The notes: generated by a model from the letters alone, not told the origin. DNA of 12,873 nucleotides from an uncultured Lachnospiraceae bacterium (GCA_947175285.1 CAMWMM010000083.1:1-12873); one strand, 5' to 3'; positions 5,210-12,859 are shown, numbered from the stretch's first letter. Made by a program: numbers and translations.

Positions 5210-7744
5210 TTACCTGTTGAGTCCCTGTTCCGTTCTGCGGATGATATCATCCTGCAACGACTTGGACAATGTGGTAAATAACGCAGAATATCCCGCAACC
5301 CTTACAACAAGACCGCTGTACTTTTCCGGATGTTTCTGCGCATCTAAAAGTGTCTCCCTGTCCACGACATTGAACTGCATATGCATACCTTTCTGGTCGA
5401 AATAACCCTGCACAAGGGAAACAAAGTTTTCCAGTCCTTTCTCTCCCGCCATTGCCGTAGGGTGAATCTTCATATTAAATAATGTTCCGTTACTTGCGAT
5501 GCCATGGTCGAGTCTTGCCACGGAATTACATGCCGCCGTAGGACCGTTGGTATCTTTGCCTGATGACGGGGAAACGCCGTCCGCAACCGGCGTATGTGCC
5601 AGTCTGCCATCCGGCGTTGCGCCGGTCTGCGCGCCAAGCGGAACATTTGCCGATACCGGATATAATCCCGCCTGAAAAATACCGCCGCGCGGATTCTTGT
5701 ATGTTTCCAAAGGCTTTGTATAGGTATATGCCGCATCTCTTGCAAGCAAATCAACTTCGTCTATATCGTTTCCGAACTTGGGCAGTTCGTCTATCATATC
5801 GCGTATTTTCTCATAGCGGGCTTTTTCTTCTTCCGGAAGCTGCATGGTAAGCACATTCTGAACAATCATAGCTATCATTTCAGAAGTTACTTCCTGTCCT
5901 TTTGCCTGTAAATTTCCTGCCGCATGAAGCGCAATCTCCTTTGCCGTTATAGCATCGAATCCCTGTCCGAAATTCATTTCCAGAGCCTTTTTCAGCTCCT
6001 TCATCGTCACTTTCTTCTCTTCATATACCAGTTTCTTGACCGTATATAAAGAATCCGCCACATTTGCAATACCAAAACCCTGCGGACCCGTGAAATTATA
6101 GACGGCGCCGCCCTCCTGCAAGCTTTTTCCTCTCTTAATACAATCATCCGCCATACAGGATTCAAAAGGCAGCGGACAGAGTGTCCTGTGCGCTATATCA
6201 ATCGCATTGTCCGCATTGACAAGCAGGGAAATATTATAGTTCATCTGCTTTTTATAAGCGTCATAAAATTCATCGAAAGTTGTGAAATCTTCGACATTAC
6301 CGGTCTGTATGCTTGCAAGTACGCCGTTGTCATAACCGTTTGAAAATACCATCTCAAGCGGACGGCACATATTGAAGAAAGCTGCGTCATGCCATCCTTC
6401 CGTTTTTCCCGCTTTCTGCGGTTCCACACAGCCGATGATGTTATAATCTCTTGCATCCTCAAGCGTCAGTCCTCTATGGATTAACGCAGGAATGATAATT
6501 TCATCATTATAATAAGCCGGAAGTCCGATTCCCGTCCGTGTCAGTGCTGCCGCATGCAATAACAACGCTCTAGGAGAACGGTTCCATACACGGATGGAAA
6601 GAGACGGCTGCGGTAAAAATACATGATGGGACGCCGTAATACACATAAACGATAAATCGTTTGTCGCATCGTTTCCGTCTACTGTCTGACCGCCTACTAT
6701 CAGGTTCTGGAATAAAGAATATCCCGCAAATCCCTCTGCGCTCACTTCGTCACGGCATTTATTCAAATCATTCAGCTTCACCCAGATACAGTCAATAAGC
6801 TCCTGCGCATATTCACGAGAAAGGATTCCGCTTTCCCTGTCTTTTTCATAATAAGGATACATGTACTGGTCAAATCTGCCCGGTGAAATGGAATGTCCGC
6901 TGGACTCTAACTGCAAAAGCTGCTGTACGAACCAGAACGACTGACACGCCTCCTGAAAACTTTCCGCGCCATGCTCCGGCACTTTATTGCAGATTTCGGA
7001 AATAGTAAGGAGTTCCTTCTTTCTCTGTGCATTGCTTTCTTTTGCCGCCATTTCCTTTGCTAACGCCGCATATCTTTTAGCGTAGCCGATTACCGCGTCA
7101 CAGGAAATCAGGACCGCTTCTAAGAAAAGATGCTTTGTCGCATAGTCCGCATCCCCGAAATGGCATGATTCTAGTTCTTTTTCCACCTCATTTTTGATGC
7201 CTGCAAAACCGATTTTCAACACTTTATCATATTGCACCGTGATATGCCCTACGCCGTTATAAAAATAGTTGCCCGGCGTAAAGAAATTATGCTCCATTGC
7301 GCGGTGTGTCTCCGGCGCCATATACTGATAGGCAAGCTCGCTTGTTGTCTTTCCTTTCCAGTAACGGTTCGCCTCTTTTAATCTCTTCTTCGTATCCTCC
7401 GAAATATAGAAAGGATCCGCCGCTCTATGCTCTACCGTATCAAACTCCGCTTCCAACCACTCATAAGAAAACTCCGGATAAGTCTGACAGCCTCTCGGCG
7501 CAATCGTGGAACTGCCGACAATCAGCTCACCGTCTCTTATAATAATCGGGATATTCTCTAAAATATGGGCAAAAGCCAAAGCCCTGCGCATGATAATCGG
7601 CTGTCCTTCCGTCTGTTTGTAGGACTCCGTAATCAGTTCCGCTCTTGCAGGCTCTATCTCTGGCATTTTCGCATATAAATCCGCTACAAGTTTCGGTATT
7701 CTCTCTGTTTTTTCAACTGGTACGGTATGATATACATTCATCAT
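5210..7744 (-). CDS. Glycyl radical diol dehydratase (1,2-propanediol/glycerol type)
   Basis: This 844-residue enzyme should dehydrate 1,2-propanediol to propanal, or glycerol to 3-hydroxypropanal, without B12, inside the microcompartment. I start it at the third in-frame ATG (7744), seven bases after AAAGGA; 7750 is too close to the site. On this numbering the thiyl residue is C439 in GCVEPQ, with E441, D453, H167 (GVGH), H284 and S285 (GHSIS), and the glycyl radical residue G818 in RVAGYSALF. These match C433, E435, D447, H164, H281, S282 and G763 of the Clostridium butyricum glycerol dehydratase, and the conserved diol-binding Asp and His residues argue against choline lyase. The Cys-to-Gly distance is about 49 residues longer than in that enzyme, owing to an insertion at about residues 595-642. 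The activase follows directly. The enzyme best fits the propanediol dehydratases of fucose/rhamnose-linked GRM loci. Confidence 0.93.
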   Translation of the reverse strand: MMNVYHTVPVEKTERIPKLVADLYAKMPEIEPARAELITESYKQTEGQPIIMRRALAFAHILENIPIIIRDGELIVGSSTIAPRGCQTYPEFSYEWLEAEFDTVEHRAADPFYISEDTKKRLKEANRYWKGKTTSELAYQYMAPETHRAMEHNFFTPGNYFYNGVGHITVQYDKVLKIGFAGIKNEVEKELESCHFGDADYATKHLFLEAVLISCDAVIGYAKRYAALAKEMAAKESNAQRKKELLTISEICNKVPEHGAESFQEACQSFWFVQQLLQLESSGHSISPGRFDQYMYPYYEKDRESGILSREYAQELIDCIWVKLNDLNKCRDEVSAEGFAGYSLFQNLIVGGQTVDGNDATNDLSFMCITASHHVFLPQPSLSIRVWNRSPRALLLHAAALTRTGIGLPAYYNDEIIIPALIHRGLTLEDARDYNIIGCVEPQKAGKTEGWHDAAFFNMCRPLEMVFSNGYDNGVLASIQTGNVEDFTTFDEFYDAYKKQMNYNISLLVNADNAIDIAHRTLCPLPFESCMADDCIKRGKSLQEGGAVYNFTGPQGFGIANVADSLYTVKKLVYEEKKVTMKELKKALEMNFGQGFDAITAKEIALHAAGNLQAKGQEVTSEMIAMIVQNVLTMQLPEEEKARYEKIRDMIDELPKFGNDIDEVDLLARDAAYTYTKPLETYKNPRGGIFQAGLYPVSANVPLGAQTGATPDGRLAHTPVADGVSPSSGKDTNGPTAACNSVARLDHGIASNGTLFNMKIHPTAMAGEKGLENFVSLVQGYFDQKGMHMQFNVVDRETLLDAQKHPEKYSGLVVRVAGYSALFTTLSKSLQDDIIRRTEQGLNR

Positions 7745-7762
7745 GAACATTTCCTTTCTTCT

Positions 7763-8521
7763 TTAAAAAAGACATGTAATCCCCATCTTATCAAATAGTT
7801 TCAGCCAGTTATCGTCCGGTTTTTTATCCGTTACGATAACGTCTACACCGGACAGTGCGCATATTTCGGAAAGTGCGGTCTTTTCAAACTTGGAGGAATC
7901 CACCGCCAGATATACTTTTTCCGCCGCCCTAATCATATTCTGCTTAATCCCTGCAGTCTCGTCATTGCCATCTGTCACACCGTTTTCCATATCGATACCT
8001 TTGCAGGAAAAAAAGACTTTATCAACATGGTAGGAATGAATCCCGTCCGCCGCCTTTTTCCCGAGCAATGACATGGAACCTGCTTTTAACAAGCCTCCGA
8101 CAGCGATAATATCCCATCCCGATACATCCGATAATTCCAAGAGAATCTCAATGGAATTGGTAATGACCGTCAGATGCCTTTTCTGTTTGATATTCTTGGC
8201 AATAAATACTGCCGTTGTAGAGGCGTCCAAAATAATATGGTCGCCGTCTTCGATTTCATCACTGATAAGTTCCGCTATTTTCTGCTTGCCCTGCGGATTG
8301 GCTCTCCACCTGATGTTAAAGGGCAAATCAATACTTCCCTTTTCATTTAAAATAGCGCCGCCATAGCTTTTAATGACGTGTCCGTCTTCTTCTAATTTAT
8401 CTAAATCTCTTCGGATGGTTTCTTCCGAAACATCAAACTCTTTGCTCAGTTCACTGACAATTACTTTCTTCTCTTCGTGAACTCTTTCTAAAATCAAATT
8501 CCTTCTCTCTGCCGCTAACAT
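7763..8521 (-). CDS. DeoR-family transcriptional regulator
   Basis: This 252-residue protein has the N-terminal DeoR winged helix-turn-helix (about residues 5-57, with the recognition region VSEETIRRDLDKLEEDG) and the C-terminal sugar-phosphate-sensing domain (about 75-250). The sensor has DASTTA at 99-104, ITNS at 120-123, VGG at 141-143 and FFSCKGID at 170-177. Proteins of this family usually repress catabolic operons until a phosphorylated sugar binds, which would fit control by fuculose- or rhamnulose-phosphate, though the ligand is not visible here. The start at 8521 lies 11 bases past the stop of the PduT-like gene, so its ribosome binding site (GGGG) falls in the gap. It sits in mid-operon, between shell and enzyme genes, which suggests autoregulation. 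Confidence 0.92.
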   Translation of the reverse strand: MLAAERRNLILERVHEEKKVIVSELSKEFDVSEETIRRDLDKLEEDGHVIKSYGGAILNEKGSIDLPFNIRWRANPQGKQKIAELISDEIEDGDHIILDASTTAVFIAKNIKQKRHLTVITNSIEILLELSDVSGWDIIAVGGLLKAGSMSLLGKKAADGIHSYHVDKVFFSCKGIDMENGVTDGNDETAGIKQNMIRAAEKVYLAVDSSKFEKTALSEICALSGVDVIVTDKKPDDNWLKLFDKMGITCLF

Positions 8522-8532
8522 ACGTTACCCCG

Positions 8533-9081
8533 TTAGAATATATATTTCAATAACTTATCGGAGGGTCTTGCTATCACGGAACTGTCAAGGAACATTCCTT
8601 TGTCCCCCGCCTCGTCTTTCGCCCTGTCAATCGCTGCCTGCACGGCGGAAACACTTCCAGTAATCGTCATATAGCTCTTACCGCACATTCCTTTTGCCAG
8701 ACGAAGTTCCAAAAGTTCCACAAGCGCCGTCTTTGCCGCCATATCCGCCGCCACGATAAGCGCTGCTACATCATAAGTCTCTAATATGCCCAGCGCATCT
8801 ATTTTCTCCGGCTGTACGGTTCCGTATATGGCAGGGAAAATCTGCTCATGGGGATTGCCGAGAACAAACGTATCTATCACTTTATCTGCATATCTGCCCG
8901 CTGCCCTGTCCACAGAAGCCCTTACCGCGCTTAACTCTCCGGCCACCAGAATTACGAATTTTCCCGGGCAGGTTACTTCCGCTTGTAAAATTTCCACATC
9001 TGCTGCCTTCGCCATTTCATCTGCTGCCGTAAAGCCTGTAGATACTGTTGTTATTTCCACCATACCAATTGCTTTCGCCAT
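8533..9081 (-). CDS. pduT: PduT-like trimeric microcompartment shell protein with Fe-S cysteine
   Basis: This 182-residue protein has two BMC domains in tandem (about residues 3-85 and 95-177), so it should form pseudohexameric trimers in the shell. I start it at 9081 because AAAGGAGT lies nine bases upstream, immediately after the stop of the preceding gene; an in-frame ATG at 9132 would overlap that gene and lacks a good site. From this start the conserved TCPGKF motif puts a cysteine at residue 38, the position that binds the [4Fe-4S] cluster at the trimer pore in Salmonella PduT, which is 184 residues long. The adjacent PduS-like gene is its usual electron-transfer partner, so this subunit probably conducts electrons across the shell. 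Confidence 0.92.
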   Translation of the reverse strand: MAKAIGMVEITTVSTGFTAADEMAKAADVEILQAEVTCPGKFVILVAGELSAVRASVDRAAGRYADKVIDTFVLGNPHEQIFPAIYGTVQPEKIDALGILETYDVAALIVAADMAAKTALVELLELRLAKGMCGKSYMTITGSVSAVQAAIDRAKDEAGDKGMFLDSSVIARPSDKLLKYIF

Positions 9082-9097
9082 TGTCCGAATACTCCTT

Positions 9098-10426
9098 TCA
9101 CATTCCGGCATGGATGATAATTTCTTTTTCACTTACCTGTTCCACAACGCCGTCTATCGAAGAATGAATTGCCACACTGAGTCCCTCTGCCGCCTCAGCC
9201 AGTTTTTGTCCTTTTTTCACCGTATCGTTTACTTGTACTACAGGACTCGCCGGTGCGCCGATGTGCTGGCTTGTCAGTATTCTGACCCGTTTCACAGATA
9301 CCTCTTCCTCAGTAAATGGTGCGGGAACATCATATGCCGACATTCGCAGTCTTGCTTTTACCCTCGACACGGGAGCTTTTTTCCATTCCCTGTCGGCAGC
9401 TACTTTGCCGGGTTCGCGTTTCTCCGTGCGGATTCCGGCTGCTCTCAAGCCGTTTTTGAATTCCGCTATCACGCTTCTGGGAGAAAGCCCCTGCGGACAG
9501 GCATAATTTTCACAAAGCCCGCAGCTGCTGCAATAAGCAGTATTCGTATAAACCGACAAATCCTCCGTATCATGGTTTGCCACAGCGCGCATGATGCGGT
9601 GGGGTTCTATCGGATGCCCCAGTGCATGTCTCGGACACATTTCCGTACACGTTCTGCATTGACAGCATGAAGAAGCTGCTCTTTTTCTTTCTATTTCCAG
9701 ATTTTTATTCATACGCATTATCACTTTATGATTCTCAGGTAAAATGATAATTGCATTTGTTGTCTTTGTTATAATCGTATTCTCTGTCCCGAGGCGCCCC
9801 ATCATGGGTCCTCCGATTAGATATGCAGGATTTGCTGTGGTAATACGCCCGGCAAGGGAAACGGCGTCTTTTACCGTAATGCCAAGCGGAACGCTTATCG
9901 TAAGCGGATGTTCCACCTCTCCCACAATGGATATTAACTTATCAGTAACCGGCATCTTAAGATGCACTGCACGATACAGATTATACATGGTTTCCGTATT
10001 GTATACGACAACGTGCTCATCAATCGGAAGTCCTCCCGGTTTAATCACACGTCCTGTCGCTTCATAAATAAGAATGACTTCGTCGCCCATAGGATACGCA
10101 GCCTTCAGTGCACAAATCCTTACTTTCGGATAGTCCCGAAGCACTTCTTCCAAAATATGTATCGTATGTTTATGCTCGCTTTTAATGCCGACAACTGCCT
10201 CTTTTGCCCCCAAAGTCTCTCTCACTTCATCGAGCATCCGGATAATCTCCTCCGCATGTCCTGCAAGAAGCTGTTTATGGAGCTGTAAAAGCGGCTCGCA
10301 TTCTGCACAGTTCAAAATGACCGTATCTGCCGCATCCGTCATTTTAGCATAGGCGGGAAAGCCGGCTCCGCCGGCTCCCACTATACCGTTTTGTCTTGAT
10401 ATTTCTTTCAGTTCATCAATCAGCAT
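9098..10426 (-). CDS. pduS: PduS-like RnfC-type flavin/iron-sulfur electron carrier
   Basis: This 442-residue protein belongs to the RnfC/PduS family. Residues 14-26 hold the glycine-rich GIVGAGGAGFPAY nucleotide-binding loop, and NCAECEP follows at 39-45. A central SLBB-like region lies near 165-235. Two [4Fe-4S] sites follow: C254, C257, C260, C264-Pro, and C299, C302, C305, C310-Pro. The C-terminus (about 380-442) resembles a lipoyl-like barrel with the IHSSIDGVV motif. In propanediol microcompartments PduS moves electrons between NADH/flavin and the shell protein PduT, and here the pduT-like gene follows 16 bases later. Because a B12-independent dehydratase is used, the reductase role in cobalamin recycling proposed for PduS cannot apply; redox balancing is more likely. 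GGAG nine bases upstream supports the start at 10426. Confidence 0.92.
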   Translation of the reverse strand: MLIDELKEISRQNGIVGAGGAGFPAYAKMTDAADTVILNCAECEPLLQLHKQLLAGHAEEIIRMLDEVRETLGAKEAVVGIKSEHKHTIHILEEVLRDYPKVRICALKAAYPMGDEVILIYEATGRVIKPGGLPIDEHVVVYNTETMYNLYRAVHLKMPVTDKLISIVGEVEHPLTISVPLGITVKDAVSLAGRITTANPAYLIGGPMMGRLGTENTIITKTTNAIIILPENHKVIMRMNKNLEIERKRAASSCCQCRTCTEMCPRHALGHPIEPHRIMRAVANHDTEDLSVYTNTAYCSSCGLCENYACPQGLSPRSVIAEFKNGLRAAGIRTEKREPGKVAADREWKKAPVSRVKARLRMSAYDVPAPFTEEEVSVKRVRILTSQHIGAPASPVVQVNDTVKKGQKLAEAAEGLSVAIHSSIDGVVEQVSEKEIIIHAGM

Positions 10427-10428
10427 GG

Positions 10429-10698
10429 CTATTTACTCCAATCCTGTCCCTCATCAATGATTCCCACAATGGCCGCATCAACAGGCGAATCAGCCATATC
10501 GCAGCCGATTCTCGCAGCCGAGCCTTGTGCTACTAAAACATATTCACCGATTCCGGCGCCGATGATATCAATGGCAACCAGACGTCCGCCGATTCCTTTC
10601 ATCGTCTCCACAGGTTCCACTATCATGAATTTATTGCCGACTAATTTTTCACTTTTTCTGGTAGAAAATAAACTTCCTACAACTTTTCCTATTATCAT
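10429..10698 (-). CDS. Pentameric vertex protein (EutN/CcmL family, BMC-P)
   Basis: This 89-residue protein has the EutN/CcmL fold signature: MIIGKVVGSLFSTRK at the N-terminus, then the central LVAIDIIGAGIGEYVLVAQGSAAR (about 41-64) and the C-terminal VDAAIVGIID. Members form pentamers that cap the vertices of the polyhedral shell. The length is normal. The start at 10698 has GGGTGA seven bases upstream. Its stop codon is two bases from the start of the PduS-like gene, and that gene's ribosome binding site lies inside this reading frame, so the two are probably translationally coupled. Confidence 0.93.
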   Translation of the reverse strand: MIIGKVVGSLFSTRKSEKLVGNKFMIVEPVETMKGIGGRLVAIDIIGAGIGEYVLVAQGSAARIGCDMADSPVDAAIVGIIDEGQDWSK

Positions 10699-10733
10699 AC
10701 AATAATCACCCGTCCGTATGTCTGTCGTATAGT

Positions 10734-11378
10734 TTACATAACAATCGCAAAATCACCCTGTTTTACCTGACAGGCATTGGCTTCATCCGTATCAATGTGC
10801 ATTTCCAGTGAAAATGACTCATCCACACGAATCTTTACATTATCAAGCACTGCGCCTCTTTCGTTTCCCATACGAACGGAAACATAGTCTCCGTCGCTTA
10901 AGGAAGCGGCAGCCGCTTCTGCCGGCGTCATATGGATATGCCTTGCCGCTACAATACAGCCCTCTTTCAGATACACAACGCCTTTAGGACCTACCAACGC
11001 TACGGGAGCCGAGCCCGCTACATCCCCTGACTGGCGCAGCGGTGCATTTACACCAAGGGTACGCGCATCTGTCGCTGAAATTTCAACCTGCGATTTACTT
11101 CTGACAGGACCTAGAATCCGCACATTTTCAATAGCCCGCAGTTTCAATCCGACGACGGTACACTGTTCGTTTGCCGCAAACTGACCGCCCATTAATTCTT
11201 TCTTCTTCGTCAGTTCATATCCTGCCCCAAACAGTGTCTCAACGTCCTCTTTCGTCAGATGGATATGTCTCGCAGATACGCCTACCGGTACTGTCATCCT
11301 GCGTTCGTTTTCTTTCGTACTCTCAAGCGCCTGCAGTACCATCCTTGTAATTCGTTCTACGTCATTATAATTCTCCAT
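10734..11378 (-). CDS. pduL: Phosphotransacylase PduL
   Basis: This 214-residue protein converts acyl-CoA to acyl-phosphate and recycles CoA inside the compartment. It has the paired PduL zinc motifs ARHIHL (H38, H40) and ARHIHM (H147, H149), and EMHIDTDEAN near the C-terminus (H194). I start it at 11378, six bases after GGAG; ATGs at 11390 and 11462 lie in frame but have no site and would extend into the structured spacer. From this start the first 20 residues, including DVERITRMVLQAL, form a predicted amphipathic helix separated by a polar linker from the first catalytic domain, which is the usual layout of an encapsulation peptide. The length matches Salmonella PduL (210). Three stem-loops fill the gap to the upstream shell gene. 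Confidence 0.93.
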   Translation of the reverse strand: MENYNDVERITRMVLQALESTKENERRMTVPVGVSARHIHLTKEDVETLFGAGYELTKKKELMGGQFAANEQCTVVGLKLRAIENVRILGPVRSKSQVEISATDARTLGVNAPLRQSGDVAGSAPVALVGPKGVVYLKEGCIVAARHIHMTPAEAAAASLSDGDYVSVRMGNERGAVLDNVKIRVDESFSLEMHIDTDEANACQVKQGDFAIVM

Positions 11379-11404
11379 ACTTGTCTCCATTCTTACTATT
11401 GCGA

Positions 11405-11516
11405 GAAGAATGCCAGCTTTTGGGCATTCTTCGGCGTAAAGAAGGTTCGCAAGGCGAACCATAGAAGTTCTTGACGAAGCACCCTATGGTGCAAGTCTTA
11501 GAACTTCTCTTTACGC
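11405..11516 (-). ncRNA. Branched structured RNA region upstream of pduL
   Basis: The 132-base gap between the shell gene and pduL is almost all paired. An 8-bp stem, GCGTAAAG/CTTTACGC (11434-11441 with 11509-11516), closes a three-way junction. Its two branches are GGTTCGC/GCGAACC with a 3-base loop (11444-11460) and AGAAGTTCT/AGAACTTCT (11463-11471 with 11500-11508), the latter topped by GAC/GTC and GCACC/GGTGC with a CTAT loop. A separate 10-bp hairpin (11405-11414 with 11423-11432) lies just before the pduL ribosome binding site. The closing stem includes the stop codon of the shell gene. No T-run follows, so this is not a plain terminator. Confidence 0.6.
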
Positions 11517-11795
11517 TTTGACTTTCGGCAAAATCATTTCTACATCATTGTGCGGTCTCGGGATTACATGTGTCGCTACCAGCTCACCAAGCGCTCCTGC
11601 ACTGTTTGCGCCTGCTTCTACAGAAGATTTTACTGCGCCTACATCGCCGCGTACCATTACCGTTACAAGTCCGGAACCGATTTTCTCTGTTCCGATTAAT
11701 GTTACGTTAGCTGCCTTACACATTGCATCTGCTGCTTCAATTGCTGCTACCAAACCTCTTGTTTCTACCATTCCTAATGCTTCCATTGATGCCAT
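11511..11795 (-). CDS. Hexameric microcompartment shell protein (BMC-H), copy 1
   Basis: This 94-residue protein is a canonical single-domain BMC-H (PduA/PduJ type): [21 protein letters not shown] near the start, the pore-side loop [15 protein letters not shown], and [10 protein letters not shown] near the C-terminus. I start it at 11795, eight bases after a perfect AAGGAGG; the longer frame to 11819 begins upstream of this site. It is about 85% identical by eye to the shell protein at 12233-12514, so the pair probably arose by duplication, with a more diverged BMC-H between them. Its stop lies within the closing stem of the structured spacer before pduL. Confidence 0.93.
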   Translation of the reverse strand: MASMEALGMVETRGLVAAIEAADAMCKAANVTLIGTEKIGSGLVTVMVRGDVGAVKSSVEAGANSAGALGELVATHVIPRPHNDVEMILPKVKA

Positions 11796-11835
11796 AATTA
11801 CATCCTCCTTATTTTTCATGTTTATGTTTCATTAC

Positions 11836-12198
11836 TTAATCCTTTTCACCTTTTGGTACAAAATCCGGCGGGTCATCTCCTAACATTTTAGAGTCCGAAG
11901 ACGGCTCATCTTTGCCTTTAAAGCGGCTTGCCGACAATTCCACTATCCTGACGATTTCCGGATGAGGATTGGGAATCACGCCGACTGCGACCGGTTTTTT
12001 AATTGCCTGAGTGGCGCCTGCCTCAACAGCCTGTTTCACTGCCGCCACTTCTCCTTCAATAACCATAGTAACCAGTCTTCCGCCAAGCTTCCGCTCCCAT
12101 GTGGAAAGCGTTACATTGGCAGCTTTACACATAATATCCAGTGCATCAATCGCCGCCACAACGCCGCTGATTTCTATGAATCCGTATGCATTACTCAT
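11836..12198 (-). CDS. BMC-H shell protein with C-terminal extension
   Basis: This 120-residue protein has one BMC domain (about residues 3-90: YGFIEISGVVAAIDALDIM, then VIPNPHPEIVRIV) followed by a roughly 30-residue polar tail rich in Lys, Asp, Ser and Pro (from about 91 to 120). The start at 12198 has AAGGAG six bases upstream. The pore loop reads RKLGGRLVTMVIEGEV, which differs from the KIGSG loop of its two neighbours, so its pore should have different charge. The tail looks disordered rather than helical, so it is unlike a typical encapsulation peptide. It lies between two near-identical BMC-H genes. It is probably a minor shell component with a specialised pore or an interaction tail. 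Confidence 0.9.
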   Translation of the reverse strand: MSNAYGFIEISGVVAAIDALDIMCKAANVTLSTWERKLGGRLVTMVIEGEVAAVKQAVEAGATQAIKKPVAVGVIPNPHPEIVRIVELSASRFKGKDEPSSDSKMLGDDPPDFVPKGEKD

Positions 12199-12232
12199 GC
12201 GTTTCTCCTTTTATACAGCCTGTTTTTTCAAC

Positions 12233-12514
12233 TTAGCTTTTGAACTTCGGAAGAATCTTCTCCACATCATTATGCGGTCTCGGAATTACGTGAGAAGCTA
12301 CCAGTTCTCCCAATTTTCCTGCTGCATTTGTACCGGCTTCTACGGCTGCTTTTACTGCGCCTACATCACCGCGTACCATTACCGTTACCAGTCCGGAACC
12401 GATTTTTTCTGTTCCGATTAATACAACTTCCGCTGCTTTTGTCATTGCATCCGCTGCTTCAATTGCTGCGGTAAGTCCTCTTGTTTCTACCATTCCTAAT
12501 GCTTCCTGTGCCAT
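12233..12514 (-). CDS. Hexameric microcompartment shell protein (BMC-H), copy 2
   Basis: This 93-residue canonical BMC-H has the same [15 protein letters not shown] pore region and [10 protein letters not shown] end as copy 1 (11511-11795). The differences are scattered and conservative (for example Cys to Thr at about residue 24 and Ser-Ser to Ala-Ala at about 55). The start at 12514 is seven bases after GGAGG. Such proteins form the flat hexagonal facets of the shell. Two nearly identical copies in one operon would raise the dose of the main facet protein or allow mixed hexamers. Confidence 0.94.
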   Translation of the reverse strand: MAQEALGMVETRGLTAAIEAADAMTKAAEVVLIGTEKIGSGLVTVMVRGDVGAVKAAVEAGTNAAGKLGELVASHVIPRPHNDVEKILPKFKS

Positions 12515-12547
12515 ATTTGTCCTCCTTCATTGAAAACTTTGTTTTTG

Positions 12548-12859
12548 TTAATTTTTATCAAGTGCGCTGATTTTCAGCATTTTCTCCGTATCTTCCATAG
12601 GTCTTGGAATAATATGTTTCGATACGATTCCCGAATTGGCAAGCGCAACTGCCTCCGCCGCTTTCATGGCTTCCTCTACATCTGCCACGCTGCCTCTGAA
12701 CTTAATGGTAACCAAAAGCGGAACCGGCAGCGCATCTGCATTGGCAGGTTTATTCTTGTCAAATACCTCCAAACGGACATTGGCTGCTTTACAGCCTGCA
12801 TCTGCTGCAAGGAAAGCACATACAAGACCAAACACTTCCAATAATCCTACTGCTTCCAT
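12548..12859 (-). CDS. BMC-H shell protein with internal loop insertion
   Basis: This 103-residue single-domain BMC-H begins MEAVGLLEVFGLVCAFLAAD and ends with IIPRPMEDTEKML. It differs from the other hexamer proteins by an insertion of about 8-10 residues, rich in Asn, Pro and Ala, after LEVFDKN (about 35-45), before the strand LLVTIKFRG. It has two cysteines, C14 and C23. The start at 12859 is taken from the position of the BMC-domain start, as only 14 bases of upstream sequence are visible and the ribosome binding site is not clear. It is the first shell gene in view, and the operon continues beyond the right edge. Confidence 0.88.
   Translation of the reverse strand: MEAVGLLEVFGLVCAFLAADAGCKAANVRLEVFDKNKPANADALPVPLLVTIKFRGSVADVEEAMKAAEAVALANSGIVSKHIIPRPMEDTEKMLKISALDKN

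Noticed and set aside
5210..7744. Choline trimethylamine-lyase or pyruvate formate-lyase as identity of the glycyl radical enzyme
   Set aside because: The diol-binding His and Asp positions (H167, H284, D453) match glycerol dehydratase, and the adjacent activase and shell genes fit a diol pathway; pyruvate formate-lyase would have two adjacent active-site cysteines.
9082..9132. Longer start for the PduT-like protein
   Set aside because: It would overlap the end of the PduS-like gene. AAAGGAGT upstream of 9081 and the match to PduT length and Cys38 support the shorter form.
8786..9670. Long plus-strand reading frame of 294 codons opposite the PduT- and PduS-like genes
   Set aside because: It is antisense to two well-supported genes, has no domain-like sequence and lacks a suitable ribosome binding site; it reflects codon bias of the real genes.
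11379..11462. N-terminal extension of PduL to an ATG at 11462
   Set aside because: The extension would be translated from the hairpins in the spacer and has no ribosome binding site, whereas GGAG sits six bases before the ATG at 11378.
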